64,000 bases of DNA from Metabacillus arenae (lineage in GTDB: Bacteria > Bacillota > Bacilli > Bacillales > Bacillaceae). Below, one piece after another: positions 1 through 8,653 of this stretch; within the stretch, counting starts at the first letter, position 1, and each line of letters begins with the position of its first letter. The notes below the pieces were generated by a model, which saw only the letters and a program-made list of their open reading frames with translations, did not search any database and had not been told where the DNA came from. Position numbers and translations under genes: made by a program. The DNA lies in NCBI RefSeq assembly GCF_014773385.1, contig NZ_JACXAI010000004.1:171478-235477 (forward strand), in the 5' to 3' direction.

Positions 1-912
1 GAGAATTCACATTATGTTGTGACAGTCAGCGATCATGAAGGGAATCAGAAAGAATATAAAGCCAAGCATGTTGTTATTGGGACTGGAAATATTCCACTCG
101 TTCCCATTGAATTAGTGCAAACGAATCGTGATGATGTTTTTCATTCCAGCGAATATTTGTACAAGAAAGAAGGGGTTAAAGAGGCAAAGTCTATTACTGT
201 GATTGGGTCAGGACAAAGCGCAGCGGAAATCTTTCTGGATCTTCTTCAAGTTCAGAAGGATTATCATTACGAAATTACATGGTTTACTAGGTCTGCTGAA
301 TTTCTTCAGTTAGAATCTGCTAAGCTTGGTCAAGAAGTTTTTTCTCCTGACTATGTGGAGTACTTTCACAAGCTTCCTTTTAAGGAAAGGATGGACGCCC
401 TTCCTCAGTTAGGGCAGCTTCGAAAAGGAATTGATCCGAATACGCTAAAATCCATTTATGATCAGCTTTATCATCGCTCAGTATCAGTGGAAGAGCAGCC
501 TGTTTACATACAACCGTTAACAGAAGTATCAAGGATTGAAAAAGCGGAAGACGAATACAAGCTTTCTTGTGAACAATGGCAGGCTAAAAAGGATTTCGAT
601 CACTATTCAGAGAAGGTCATACTGGCTACAGGTTATAAACCAAATATCCCAAGCTGGCTTACCCAATATAAAGACAAGCTTGTGTGGGAAGATGAAAAAA
701 GGTTCAAAGTAGACAATGACTACAAGCTTGTATTTAAAGATGATCAAGTCCACAATCTCTATACGTTAACCAATATCGAGCATTCCCACGGGGCAGGCGC
801 AACTAATCTCGGATTATCTGTTTACCGGAATACTAAAATTATTAACTCTATATTAGGGAAACAGCATTTTAAAGAGATGAAAAACACAGTCTTCCAGCAA
901 TTTTCGCCATAA
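1..912 (+). CDS. IucD/SidA/PvdA-family N-monooxygenase, 3' part (5' end outside window)
   Basis: The reading frame is open to the left edge, so the visible GTG at 19 is not the start; 303 residues are present. A second dinucleotide-binding motif VIGSGQSAAE (NADPH type), the family's late ATGY motif (LATGYKPNIP) and a C-terminal GLSVYRNTKIINSILG stretch identify a flavin-dependent lysine/ornithine/diamine N-hydroxylase. Such enzymes make the N-hydroxy amine precursor of hydroxamate siderophores in the cytoplasm. The FAD-binding N-terminus is lost outside the window. The substrate cannot be told; in bacilli schizokinen-type pathways use diaminopropane. The siderophore operon presumably lies to the left. 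No terminator is evident between this gene and yraA. Confidence 0.85.
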   Translation, partial: ENSHYVVTVSDHEGNQKEYKAKHVVIGTGNIPLVPIELVQTNRDDVFHSSEYLYKKEGVKEAKSITVIGSGQSAAEIFLDLLQVQKDYHYEITWFTRSAEFLQLESAKLGQEVFSPDYVEYFHKLPFKERMDALPQLGQLRKGIDPNTLKSIYDQLYHRSVSVEEQPVYIQPLTEVSRIEKAEDEYKLSCEQWQAKKDFDHYSEKVILATGYKPNIPSWLTQYKDKLVWEDEKRFKVDNDYKLVFKDDQVHNLYTLTNIEHSHGAGATNLGLSVYRNTKIINSILGKQHFKEMKNTVFQQFSP

Positions 913-978
913 ATCAAGTTTTAATTCAGGCTCATCAGGGTAGAGGCATTATAGAAGCATAATAGGAGGTTGTTAATT

Positions 979-1491
979 ATGAGTAAAAAAATTGCTGTCG
1001 TGATGACTGACCAGTTTGAAGATTCTGAATATACGGAGCCGGCCAAGGCGTATAAGGAAGCTGGACATCAAGTAACTGTGATTGAAAAGGAAAAAGGGAA
1101 TTCAGTGAAAGGCAAACAAGGCGAAGCTTCTGTAAGTGTAGATGCTGCAATTGATGAGGTGAAACCGGAGGATTTTGATGCATTATTTATTCCTGGCGGC
1201 TTTTCGCCAGATATATTAAGGGCAGATGATAAGTTTGTCAAGTTTGCTAAAAAATTTGTGGATGACAAAAAACCAGTATTTGCAATATGTCACGGACCTC
1301 AATTATTAATCACTGCAGAAGCATTAAACGGCAGGGATGCTACCGGATATGTTTCCATCCATGTTGATTTAAAAAATGCGGGTGCAACGCTTCACGACAA
1401 AGAAGTAGTCGTTTGCGGCAATCAATTAGTGACAAGCCGTACCCCTGATGATCTGCCAGCGTTTATAAAAGAATCTCTCGCATTACTATAA
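979..1491 (+). CDS. yraA: DJ-1/PfpI family protein (YraA-like protein deglycase/general stress protein)
   Basis: 170 residues, a full-length single-domain type 1 glutamine-amidotransferase-like protein of the PfpI/YhbO/YraA group. The nucleophile elbow AICHGPQLL places the reactive cysteine at about residue 104, with the following His, and an upstream IPGGFSPD motif carries the family's glycine-rich turn. Family members act as cysteine peptidases or as deglycases/glyoxalases under electrophile stress. The ATG at 979 is preferred over the upstream TTG because AGGAGG lies at 964-969 with normal spacing. The gene is monocistronic and ends at a strong intrinsic terminator. Assignment to YraA rather than the paralogue YfkM rests on overall resemblance; the biochemical role is inferred from the family. 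Confidence 0.85.
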   Translation: MSKKIAVVMTDQFEDSEYTEPAKAYKEAGHQVTVIEKEKGNSVKGKQGEASVSVDAAIDEVKPEDFDALFIPGGFSPDILRADDKFVKFAKKFVDDKKPVFAICHGPQLLITAEALNGRDATGYVSIHVDLKNAGATLHDKEVVVCGNQLVTSRTPDDLPAFIKESLALL

Positions 1492-1516
1492 AGCAGCGGA
1501 TTTTTCTATCAATGAA

Positions 1517-1550
1517 AAAAAGCAGCCCAATCACTTTAGGGCTGCTTTTT
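1517..1550. terminator. Bidirectional intrinsic terminator
   Basis: Stem AGCAGCCC / GGGCTGCT (1521-1528 and 1539-1546) with A-run before and T-run after, so it can stop transcription from both sides. It closes yraA on the plus strand. On the minus strand its right arm is also the last codons and stop of the small membrane gene. Confidence 0.85.
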
Positions 1551-1691
1551 GCTATCATCAGGAATAGGATCAATCCTTACCGCATCCTCTGTGTTAACCC
1601 CTGATTTTAAAGCGTAAATAATAAAAACGATCGCAAAGATAAGAAAAAGTGACAAAACAAAAGTTACAAGCCACCAGCCTAGTATCATCAT
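1536..1691 (-). CDS. Small single-span membrane protein, unknown function
   Basis: 51 residues. Residues about 3-27 form one continuous hydrophobic segment rich in Leu, Ile and Phe (ILGWWLVTFVLSLFLIFAIV), followed by a short polar tail ending DDSKKQP. The start is the first of two adjacent ATG codons, with a GGGGGA sequence about 8 nt upstream; the longer reading from an upstream ATG has no ribosome site. The last codons and stop lie inside the terminator shared with yraA, a compact arrangement. I do not recognise the family. Position next to yfkK suggests no particular role; it could be a small stress or sporulation membrane peptide, but nothing in the sequence shows this. Confidence 0.5.
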   Translation of the reverse strand: MMILGWWLVTFVLSLFLIFAIVFIIYALKSGVNTEDAVRIDPIPDDSKKQP

Positions 1692-1747
1692 AAAAAATCC
1701 CCCTTTCCATACACATATATGCATGAAAAAAGGGGGACAGAATACTC

Positions 1748-1975
1748 TTATTTTCGCAGGTTGCCTAATTCTTCTACAATGGCTTGCATTTCACTTGGAC
1801 TAAACGTATTTTTTTTCTTAACAAGCTCGTAAATATCTTTAAGCTCTTCATACATTTCTTCATTAAAGTGGGAAGGCTTAATGGCTCCGATATTTATGAC
1901 ATTTAACTTTTGCTTAATTTCTTCAATCATATACTCGACGTTTTCTTTAGACTTTTCTGATAAATTATTCACCAT
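1748..1975 (-). CDS. yfkK: YfkK, DUF1128 family protein
   Basis: 75 residues, charged and helical, with the family's conserved centre ([14 protein letters not shown]) and C-terminal [17 protein letters not shown]. This resembles B. subtilis YfkK across its length. The start MVNNL is chosen because AGAGG lies 6 nt upstream; upstream ATGs are too close to that site. It faces the yfkJ-yfkI-yfkH operon, which is also its setting in B. subtilis. The function of DUF1128 proteins is unknown. No membrane segment or signal peptide is seen. Confidence 0.8.
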   Translation of the reverse strand: MVNNLSEKSKENVEYMIEEIKQKLNVINIGAIKPSHFNEEMYEELKDIYELVKKKNTFSPSEMQAIVEELGNLRK

Positions 1976-2156
1976 ACCCATCCTCTCAGGCTCGATTGAT
2001 TCCACTACCTCTTTATTTCATTATTGTAACACGTTTTAACAAAATGATAAGAGTACGTTTTATTTATGACCTTCGTGCTAAAATAAGGTAAACAGTTGAA
2101 AAAAACAACTCCGCCATCTAAGATTTTAATAAATATAAATATTGGAGGATTTCAAA

Positions 2157-2627
2157 ATGATTAAAGTCCTTTTTGTATGTCTCGGCAATATTTGCCGATC
2201 TCCAATGGCCGAAGCAGTTATGAAAGATTTAATTGAAAAGGAAAATCTTGAATCAAAAATAATCGTCGACTCTGCCGGCACAGGGAATTGGCATATTGGA
2301 AACCCGCCCCATGAAGGAACAAGGGATATTTTAACAAAGAATCAAATTAAGTTTGAAGGATTAACAGCAAGACAAGTCATAAAGGAAGATTTACCGTCCT
2401 TTAACTACATTATTGGAATGGACACCGAAAATGTTGGAAATTTACGACGCTTAGCTGGGAACGAAAAGACGGGTTACATTGGGAGGCTGCTTGATTATAT
2501 CGAGGATTCTGATCAGGTTGATGTTCCGGACCCTTATTTTACCGGGAATTTTGATGAAGTATATGAGATGGTAACAAGGGGATGCAAAAATCTGCTGGAA
2601 TATATAAAAAAAGAGAACAAACTTTAA
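2157..2627 (+). CDS. yfkJ: Low-molecular-weight protein-tyrosine phosphatase YfkJ
   Basis: 156 residues, the normal length of the family. The P-loop signature CLGNICRS gives the catalytic Cys8 and Arg14 (C-x5-R), and the C-terminal DPYFTGNFDEVY carries the general-acid Asp. It removes phosphate from phosphotyrosine or phosphoarginine in the cytoplasm; which one cannot be told here. ATG at 2157 follows GGAGGA at 2144-2149. First gene of an apparent operon with yfkI (17 nt downstream) and yfkH, the same order as in B. subtilis. Confidence 0.92.
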   Translation: MIKVLFVCLGNICRSPMAEAVMKDLIEKENLESKIIVDSAGTGNWHIGNPPHEGTRDILTKNQIKFEGLTARQVIKEDLPSFNYIIGMDTENVGNLRRLAGNEKTGYIGRLLDYIEDSDQVDVPDPYFTGNFDEVYEMVTRGCKNLLEYIKKENKL

Positions 2628-2644
2628 AGAAAGGGGCAAGCTAT

Positions 2645-2968
2645 ATGTCAAATGAGAATAGACTAGTAAAGAATATGGTCATTGGAGCAGCTATAGGAGC
2701 ACTTGTTTCTCTTTTTCATAAACCAACAAGAGATCAAGTGATTAGACAAGGAAAAGAAATAAGCGAAAAAACAATTGAATTTTGTAAGGACCCTTCTAAA
2801 TTAACAAATGAGGTCAAGGAAAAAGTGGAAGAGGTACGTAAAACGATTGATGAAGTGAGCGGTGACGTCGCATTTGTAAATGAAAAGTTTCAGGAACTTA
2901 GAAAAACAACCCCTCAAGTACTTGAGTTAATCGAGGAAACGAAAGAGAGGTTTTCTAAGAAGGAGTGA
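2645..2968 (+). CDS. yfkI: YfkI, YtxH-type small protein
   Basis: 107 residues. An N-terminal hydrophobic/glycine-rich segment (NMVIGAAIGALVSLFHKP, about residues 9-26) is followed by a long charged, heptad-like helix rich in Lys, Glu and Val, the general plan of YtxH/gas-vesicle-like stress proteins. It sits between yfkJ and yfkH, 12 nt before the latter, and is probably co-translated with them. AAGGGG lies just upstream of the chosen ATG; a longer reading that overlaps yfkJ is less likely. Role unknown; a membrane-associated structural or stress role is an inference from the family only. Confidence 0.8.
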   Translation: MSNENRLVKNMVIGAAIGALVSLFHKPTRDQVIRQGKEISEKTIEFCKDPSKLTNEVKEKVEEVRKTIDEVSGDVAFVNEKFQELRKTTPQVLELIEETKERFSKKE

Positions 2969-2980
2969 GGTGATCTTTGA

Positions 2981-3790
2981 TTGTGGTTACTAAAAGAACT
3001 ATTCAAACGATTCGCTAATGAAGAAGTTGCTGGGAATTCAGCAGAAATTGCCTACTTCTTCATGCTGTCACTCTTTCCTTTTTTAATTTTTCTGATTTCA
3101 TTAGTAGGTTATTTACCATTAGCCCCAGCAGACATTTTGAACTTGATCAAGCAATATGCTCCTGCTGATACACAACGAATGATTGTTTCGACTTTACAGG
3201 AAATATTGAATAAGCAAAACGACCGTTTGCTTTATTTTGGAATTATCGCAACCTTACTTTCTGGCTCAAATGGCATAAGTGCTATTGTTCGAGCCTTTAA
3301 TCGAGCATATGAAGTAAAAGAAAGCCGATCATTTTTACTTTCTAGAGCAATTTCCATTTTGTTAACAATCGGGATGATCATCGTTTTCATTACCGCTTTG
3401 CTGTTACCAGTGTTCGGAAAAGAGATTGGATTATTTATTTTTACATCCTTTGGCTTTTCAGAATATTTCTTTGATATTTGGAATACAATCCGCTGGTTTT
3501 TGAGCGCATTCATCCTTTTTTTTGTATTTACTGCCTTGTACTTTTTTGCTCCAAATAAACATATGAGTCTGCTGGATGCCCTGCCGGGATCTATGTTTAC
3601 AACCATTGGCTGGATTGGAATCTCATCTGTCTTTTCCTACTATGTCAGCAATTTTGGCAATTATAGTGCAACATATGGTAGCATCGGGGGGATCATTGTC
3701 TTAATGATTTGGTTTTACCTCACTGGAATGATTATTATTTTAGGAGGAGAACTTAACGCTATTTTGTATTTGGGAAAATATAGAAACTAA
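2981..3790 (+). CDS. yfkH: YfkH, YihY/BrkB-family membrane protein
   Basis: 269 residues with about six hydrophobic spans (first near residues 25-45, last two near 225-260) and the family's ANEEVAGNSAEIAYFFMLS start and MIIILGGELNA end. YihY/UPF0761 proteins were once called RNase BN by mistake; their role is unknown, although an envelope or transport role is usually proposed. Translation starts at TTG 2981: an in-frame TGA stands directly before it and GAGGTGAT ends 8 nt upstream. Last gene of yfkJ-yfkI-yfkH. No classical terminator follows directly. Confidence 0.88.
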   Translation: MWLLKELFKRFANEEVAGNSAEIAYFFMLSLFPFLIFLISLVGYLPLAPADILNLIKQYAPADTQRMIVSTLQEILNKQNDRLLYFGIIATLLSGSNGISAIVRAFNRAYEVKESRSFLLSRAISILLTIGMIIVFITALLLPVFGKEIGLFIFTSFGFSEYFFDIWNTIRWFLSAFILFFVFTALYFFAPNKHMSLLDALPGSMFTTIGWIGISSVFSYYVSNFGNYSATYGSIGGIIVLMIWFYLTGMIIILGGELNAILYLGKYRN

Positions 3791-3889
3791 TCTTAGAATT
3801 TCCTACATAGAGTCCAGATCACTGTGGGAATTTATGAATGAAGGCACAAAAACCATCGTGTCTTACGAAATTGCCGGAGGGATTTCAGA

Positions 3890-3997
3890 ATGACAAAGCA
3901 TACGAAAAAAGACGGCAGCCATACGAAACAAAATTCAAAAAGCAAACCAAAACATAAAACAAGCGGAAGTGCAAACGGTCAAAACGGCTATCATTAA
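3890..3997 (+). CDS. Small basic Lys/His/Ser-rich protein, 35 residues
   Basis: Begins MTKHTKKDGSHTKQ and ends NGQNGYH; about a third of the residues are Lys or His and there is no hydrophobic segment. A CCGGAGG ribosome site lies at 3874-3880 and a clear intrinsic terminator begins three bases after the stop, which supports a real small gene. Composition resembles minor small acid-soluble spore proteins, but I cannot match it to a named one, so the sporulation link is only a guess. Confidence 0.55.
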   Translation: MTKHTKKDGSHTKQNSKSKPKHKTSGSANGQNGYH

Positions 3998-4000
3998 AAA

Positions 4001-4026
4001 AAAATCCACCATTGGTGGATTTTTTT
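4001..4026. terminator. Intrinsic terminator
   Basis: AAATCCACC / GGTGGATTT with a 3-nt loop and a T-run on the right and an A-run on the left. It closes the 35-residue gene on the plus strand and overlaps the end of the BH0509-family gene on the other. Confidence 0.85.
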
Positions 4027-4174
4027 ATTCTCCTGACATTTCCATGTAGTGGTCATATGTTGAGAAATAGATGTGCTCCACTTCGGCATCTGTCATATAA
4101 ATTAGTGTGTCCTTCTCAATTTTCCTCATTGTAGAAATAAATTCGATCATATTTTTGCGTTCTTGTCTGCTCAT
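4025..4174 (-). CDS. BH0509-family small protein
   Basis: 49 residues starting MSRQERKNMIEFI, followed by a Thr-Asp-Ala-Glu-Val (TDAEVEHIY) motif near residue 28 that is typical of the BH0509 family of short bacillar proteins. The start ATG has AGGGGA 5-10 nt upstream (GAGGGGAAATAATT before ATG). Function unknown. It is monocistronic and shares its 3' end with the opposing small gene's terminator. Confidence 0.65.
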   Translation of the reverse strand: MSRQERKNMIEFISTMRKIEKDTLIYMTDAEVEHIYFSTYDHYMEMSGE

Positions 4175-4374
4175 AATTATTTCCCCTCTCATTCATTTGT
4201 TATAATACAGTTATTTTTATTTGATATTATTATATAACAGAATAAATAAATTGTTCAACACTTTTTTAAAAATTTTCAGATAAAAAAGACCTGGAACCTC
4301 TAACCCATTATCTGTCGTCCTTTCAGATCTAAGAGTTATTAGTATCCGGGCCTTTATAAATCTTTTTTCTCTAA

Positions 4375-5562
4375 TCAGGAGGAATGAGAGTTTCCATGTC
4401 TTTTGAAAAATTGATAAGCGCTTCTTTTTTCTCCGAGTAAAGTGATAAAGAATAGCACCAACAACAATGTACTAATTATGAGAAAAAAGCTGATATGATG
4501 AAATAGTTGAATGAACATTCCGCCTGCGTATGGGCCAGCTAAGCTCCCAACGCTAAATGCGATTCCACACATTAGATTTCCGGTAGGAAGTAAGCTTGCC
4601 GGCATCAGATCTGTCATATAACTGATTCCGAGAGAGAAGGTTGAGCCAACAGCCATCCCAGCTGCGAATAAACAAGTAGAAAGTAGGGCAACAGATTCTT
4701 CTAAGAAAGAGGCAGTTAAAAAGCTCGCAAATCCACATACTAAGACAACCATCAAAATGTTTTTTCTGCCCCATTTATCACTTAAAATACCTAAAGGAAG
4801 CTGAAAAATAATACCTCCAACTGCAAAAGAAGTTAGCAAGAGAGATACACTTCCTACATCAAGGCCGATACGAAGCCCATAGATTGGAAAGCTCCCGTTT
4901 AATGACGATTCTAAAAAGCCGTATCCAAGCGGAGGCAAAAAGGCAACCCATCCATATTTAAGCGCACTTGAAAAACGTTTAAACGTTTGACTAAATGAAT
5001 TGATCTTAATATGTTGTTCCGGAAAATCATTGTTTAAGGCAAACAGAAAAGCCCATCCTATTAAACACATAGTCGCTGACATAATAAATGGGAAAGCTTC
5101 ATTTATACTAACCAGTGGCGTCATAAGAGGTCCTGCGGCGAACCCAATTCCGAAGAATAAACCGTATAGTGATATATTTCTGCCTCTTTTGTGTTGTGGT
5201 GAAAACGAAGTAATCCAAGTTTGTGTGCCAAAATGAAGGGCGTGATCCCCTATCCCGATGAGAAGCCTTAAAATAAACCAAAACCAAAACGATTTCCACA
5301 GAGGAAACAATGCTAATGAAACAAGAACCATAAGTCCCCCAATTATAATAACAGGCTTATAGCCGTATTTTCTTAACGGCTGTTCCATAAAAGGGGATAC
5401 AAGCAGGATGCCGATATATAAAGCGGTTGCATTTAAACCATTCAGTGAGGATGACAAACCATCATTCTCAAATATAACAGCAATAAGAGGAAGAAGCATG
5501 CCCTGAGAGAACCCTGAAATAGCGACAATGCTAATCAAAATAGAAAATCGAAAAGTTGACAT
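4375..5562 (-). CDS. yfkF: YfkF, major facilitator superfamily transporter
   Basis: 395 residues with twelve predicted hydrophobic spans, an MFS loop motif between spans 2 and 3 and the repeated motif GILSDKWGRKN in the middle loop (about residue 257-267), typical of drug/metabolite:H+ antiporters. The substrate cannot be read from sequence. AAGGAG lies 12 nt before the ATG, a rather long spacing. The gene holds the same relative place (between yfkH and chaA) as yfkF in B. subtilis. About 160 nt upstream on the other strand the OsmC gene starts, so the two are divergent. Confidence 0.85.
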   Translation of the reverse strand: MSTFRFSILISIVAISGFSQGMLLPLIAVIFENDGLSSSLNGLNATALYIGILLVSPFMEQPLRKYGYKPVIIIGGLMVLVSLALFPLWKSFWFWFILRLLIGIGDHALHFGTQTWITSFSPQHKRGRNISLYGLFFGIGFAAGPLMTPLVSINEAFPFIMSATMCLIGWAFLFALNNDFPEQHIKINSFSQTFKRFSSALKYGWVAFLPPLGYGFLESSLNGSFPIYGLRIGLDVGSVSLLLTSFAVGGIIFQLPLGILSDKWGRKNILMVVLVCGFASFLTASFLEESVALLSTCLFAAGMAVGSTFSLGISYMTDLMPASLLPTGNLMCGIAFSVGSLAGPYAGGMFIQLFHHISFFLIISTLLLVLFFITLLGEKRSAYQFFKRHGNSHSS

Positions 5563-5747
5563 ATGTACATTCCACTCCTTTTCTTCAAGCCCGATAGGAA
5601 ATTTTTGAAAGAAGCGGGATCAAACTGCCAGTCACATAAGTTTGAAGATCAATTCTATACTACTCGCTTTTTGAAGATGTAACAAGATCTTTTATTTGAG
5701 AGAAAAATTTCCTAAAATAGAAAGTAATGATTGAAGAGGTGAGGAAA

Positions 5748-6131
5748 ATGGAATTTAAGATGAAAGAGGCAGGCTTTAAAACAACATTTGAATATGGAGA
5801 ATTAGAAATTTCCGGTAATGAAGAGTATGGATTTCGCCCATATCAATTAATGGTCTCATCAATTGCTGTATGCAGTGGCGGTGTACTTCGAAAAATTTTA
5901 GAGAAAAAAAGAATGAAAATTGAAGATATTACAATTAAAGTTGATGTGCAGCGTAACGAAGCAGAAGCGAACCGAATTGAAAAAGTCCATATTCATTTTT
6001 TGATTAAAGGGGAGGGACTTGAAAAAAACAAAATTGAAAAAGCCATGGAGCTGACACGGAAAAATTGTTCAATGGTGCGCTCTGTTGAAGGAAGTATAAA
6101 CATTCATGAGACGTTTGAGGTTGTAGAGTAA
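5748..6131 (+). CDS. OsmC/Ohr-family peroxiredoxin-like protein
   Basis: 127 residues, close to the YhfA/OsmC length. The two family cysteines are visible: AVCSGGVLRKIL (about residue 41) in the middle helix and RKNCSMVRSV near the end. Family members reduce organic hydroperoxides in the cytoplasm using these two cysteines. The ATG at 5748 is preferred over one 21 nt upstream because GAGGTGAGG stands right before it. It lies between yfkF and chaA, a place where I recall no such gene in B. subtilis, so it may be a local addition. Monocistronic as far as seen. Confidence 0.8.
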   Translation: MEFKMKEAGFKTTFEYGELEISGNEEYGFRPYQLMVSSIAVCSGGVLRKILEKKRMKIEDITIKVDVQRNEAEANRIEKVHIHFLIKGEGLEKNKIEKAMELTRKNCSMVRSVEGSINIHETFEVVE

Positions 6132-6428
6132 AAAAGAAAGGATTATACCGAGATTCTCTTGTCAATAGTCAATATAAGTCTAGATCTTATCGACTAAAAG
6201 GTAATGGTTATAAATAATTTCGAAGGATTTTTCTGAAATAACTGCGTAGTTTGAAATTTAATTGCATCCGATTTTTTTCTAATTGAAACTAAGTGTGTCA
6301 TAAAAGCTGGTTCCTTCTTAATTCAGATTAAACCTTGAGGATAAGAAGGGCTTAGCTAATAATTCCTATGCTTTTGGGAACGATTATAATATCCTAAAAA
6401 ATCAATTCTATTGAAAAAAGGTGATACC

Positions 6429-7484
6429 TTGGTAAATCGGATTTTTTTTCTAATAACAGTTATTGGTATTCCGTTATCTGTAGCAGGAAATTTATTGCAT
6501 TGGCCTTCTGTTATTATGTTCGGTGTCTTTTGTTTAACGATTATCGCACTTGCAGGATATATGGGAAGAGCAACAGAGAGCTTGGCAATAGTGGCTGGAC
6601 CGAGAATAGGGGGCCTGCTTAACGCAACCTTTGGGAACGCAGTCGAATTAATTATCTCTATTTTCGCCTTAAAGGAGGGGCTGGTAGAGGTTGTACTGGC
6701 ATCATTAACTGGATCTGTACTAGGAAATCTTTTACTTGTAGCAGGGCTGTCTTTTTTTGTTGGGGGATTAAAATTTAAACGGCAGGAATTTAATGTTTTT
6801 GATGCGCGTCATAACTCAGGACTTTTAATGTTTTCTATCATTGTGGCGTTTGTAATCCCGGAAGTATTTTCTCAACAGATGAATGATGGAGAGAAATTAA
6901 CCTTAAGTATCGGAATTTCACTGATTCTCATTCTGCTTTATTTAGCAGCTTTGTTTTTTAAGTTGGTCACCCACAGAGGGGTTTATCAACATAAAGAGGA
7001 ATCGAATGATGTTCATGAAGAACCTGAATGGTCGGCGAAAAAAGCTCTAATTATTTTACTGCTAGCAACTGCGGCAGTTGCCTATGTTTCAGAGAGTTTA
7101 GTGCATACATTTGAAGCTGTTGGCGAACAATTCGGCTGGAGTGAGCTGTTTATCGGGGTAATCATCGTTGCGATCGTTGGGAATGCTGCTGAGCATGCAT
7201 CTGCGATTATTATGGCCTATAAAAATAAAATGGATATTGCAGTGGAAATTGCAGTCGGCTCGACCTTGCAAATAGCGATGTTTGTAGCACCTGTTCTTGT
7301 CTTGATCTCTTTAATGTTTGAAGTGAACATGCCGCTTGTTTTTACATTGCCTGAACTAATAGCGATGGTTTCAGCTGTTTTGGTGACTATCGCAATTTCA
7401 AATGATGGTGAGACGAACTGGTTTGAGGGAGCAACCTTGCTTGCCGCCTATGTCATAATGGGGATAGGATTCTACTTATTATAA
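6429..7484 (+). CDS. chaA: ChaA, Ca2+/H+ antiporter of the CaCA superfamily
   Basis: 351 residues, with about eleven hydrophobic spans arranged as two repeats. Each repeat carries the alpha motif with its acidic centre: GGLLNATFGNAVELI in the first half and GNAAEHASAI in the second. It expels calcium from the cytoplasm in exchange for protons. Translation starts at TTG 6429, 4 nt after AGGTGA; the earlier in-frame TTG would place that site inside the coding region. The resulting 351 residues equal the length I recall for the B. subtilis protein (YfkE). The 297 nt upstream show no element I can name. Confidence 0.9.
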   Translation: MVNRIFFLITVIGIPLSVAGNLLHWPSVIMFGVFCLTIIALAGYMGRATESLAIVAGPRIGGLLNATFGNAVELIISIFALKEGLVEVVLASLTGSVLGNLLLVAGLSFFVGGLKFKRQEFNVFDARHNSGLLMFSIIVAFVIPEVFSQQMNDGEKLTLSIGISLILILLYLAALFFKLVTHRGVYQHKEESNDVHEEPEWSAKKALIILLLATAAVAYVSESLVHTFEAVGEQFGWSELFIGVIIVAIVGNAAEHASAIIMAYKNKMDIAVEIAVGSTLQIAMFVAPVLVLISLMFEVNMPLVFTLPELIAMVSAVLVTIAISNDGETNWFEGATLLAAYVIMGIGFYLL

Positions 7485-7536
7485 TGCTGAGCCGTTTTTA
7501 TCTTTTAGAAGGCAACAAAAAAATCAGTAAACACCA

Positions 7537-7652
7537 AAAAAGGACTCTGTGCACCTGCACAGAGTCATATTAATGTGTAGGACGAAACAAGTAGCATTTT
7601 AGGAGCGAATGATTGCAATAGAGCCTTAAAATTAAGGAACTATTTCATTACA
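7537..7652 (-). ncRNA. Candidate minus-strand small RNA with promoter and terminator
   Basis: On the minus strand a good sigma-A promoter is present: TTTACA (7687-7682), 17-nt spacer, TACAAT (7664-7659). About 110 nt downstream is a perfect hairpin, GACTCTGTGCA / TGCACAGAGTC (7543-7566), followed on the minus strand by CCTTTTTT. Between them lies no ORF with a ribosome site; the longest is ten codons without a Shine-Dalgarno. An inner CCTTAA/TTAAGG hairpin lies near the 5' end. The transcript would lie in the chaA-yfkD gap and not overlap either gene much. Identity unknown; I do not recognise a named bacillar sRNA. Confidence 0.4.
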
Positions 7653-7822
7653 TCTATTATTGTACATTATTTCCTTAAATTTGTAAATATTCTGATTTTT
7701 TTCAAATAGAGCCTTTACGGAAGTATGAATAGGCAACAGAATAAATGGGCTAACAAAATAGTATGGATAATTGAAGAAAAGCTAGAAAAAACTAAGGATA
7801 AAGAATATGGAAGGAGTCTTAA

Positions 7823-8617
7823 ATGATGAAAAAAGTTTTTTTCATTTTTATGATCATGCTTTTATCCTTTAGTTTTTCCAGCTCAATTTATGCAGCGGAA
7901 AAAAACGCATTAAAAATACCAAGTTCTGTTCTAGATATTTCAAAAGATAATACGTATCCCAATCCTGTTCAAGACTTACCTTACTTACAACCGAGTGATT
8001 TTACTAAACAATTATTAGATACTTCGGAAGTGAAAATTGATAATCCTGACCTGATCAGATTAATGAACGAATCTTCTGTTTCTGGAACACCGCTTGCCAT
8101 TGGATATCGGGCAACAATTTTTTTAGGACAGTGGGCCTTAAACTACGAATCCACGGAAACAGCAACCAATTGGGAATACCAAAAAGTCAATACAAACTAT
8201 ACCGACAATCGCGGCGGCAAATCACCTATGCAAATGCGCTATAATCAAGAGGGACAGAAGAAAATAACAGGCGGTTTAACTGCTAATGTCCCAAATGCAG
8301 AAGATGTGAAAAAAATGATGCTTCTTAAAGCAATGAAAAAGACGTCGCTGCCACTTTCATTTGAGACGATAATTGGGGGAGGAACGAAAAAAGAACAAGT
8401 GTATAATATTCCTCCAAAACGAATGGGCTATTTATATGCCTACTCACCAGCCGTGAATGAAAAAGGTAAAGTGACCTATGGTGAAGTCTATATTGTCTTG
8501 AGAGGCAACAAACAGAAAGTAGTCGTAAAAAACGTAACCTCTCAAGGAATCGGAGCGTGGATTCCTGTTCAGGATCATGTGTCATTTGGATTTGTAGTCT
8601 CAGAAATACCTAGATAG
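7823..8617 (+). CDS. yfkD: YfkD-family exported protein
   Basis: 264 residues. An N-terminal signal peptide with hydrophobic core (FFIFMIMLLSFSFSSS) and AxA-like end (SIYAAEK, cleavage near residue 25) indicates export. The rest is soluble, with the family's GYRATIFLGQWALNYES and a C-terminal IGAWIPVQDHVSFGFVVS stretch. Function is unknown. AAGGAG stands 6-8 nt before the ATG. It is convergent with yfkC; the genes are only 36 nt apart, with a short GC-poor hairpin GAGCAACAG-type region overlapping the yfkC end. The position next to yfkC is as in B. subtilis. Confidence 0.82.
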   Translation: MMKKVFFIFMIMLLSFSFSSSIYAAEKNALKIPSSVLDISKDNTYPNPVQDLPYLQPSDFTKQLLDTSEVKIDNPDLIRLMNESSVSGTPLAIGYRATIFLGQWALNYESTETATNWEYQKVNTNYTDNRGGKSPMQMRYNQEGQKKITGGLTANVPNAEDVKKMMLLKAMKKTSLPLSFETIIGGGTKKEQVYNIPPKRMGYLYAYSPAVNEKGKVTYGEVYIVLRGNKQKVVVKNVTSQGIGAWIPVQDHVSFGFVVSEIPR

Positions 8618-8653
8618 CAGAACATTTTTAATCCAAATGAAAAAAGCGGGCAG

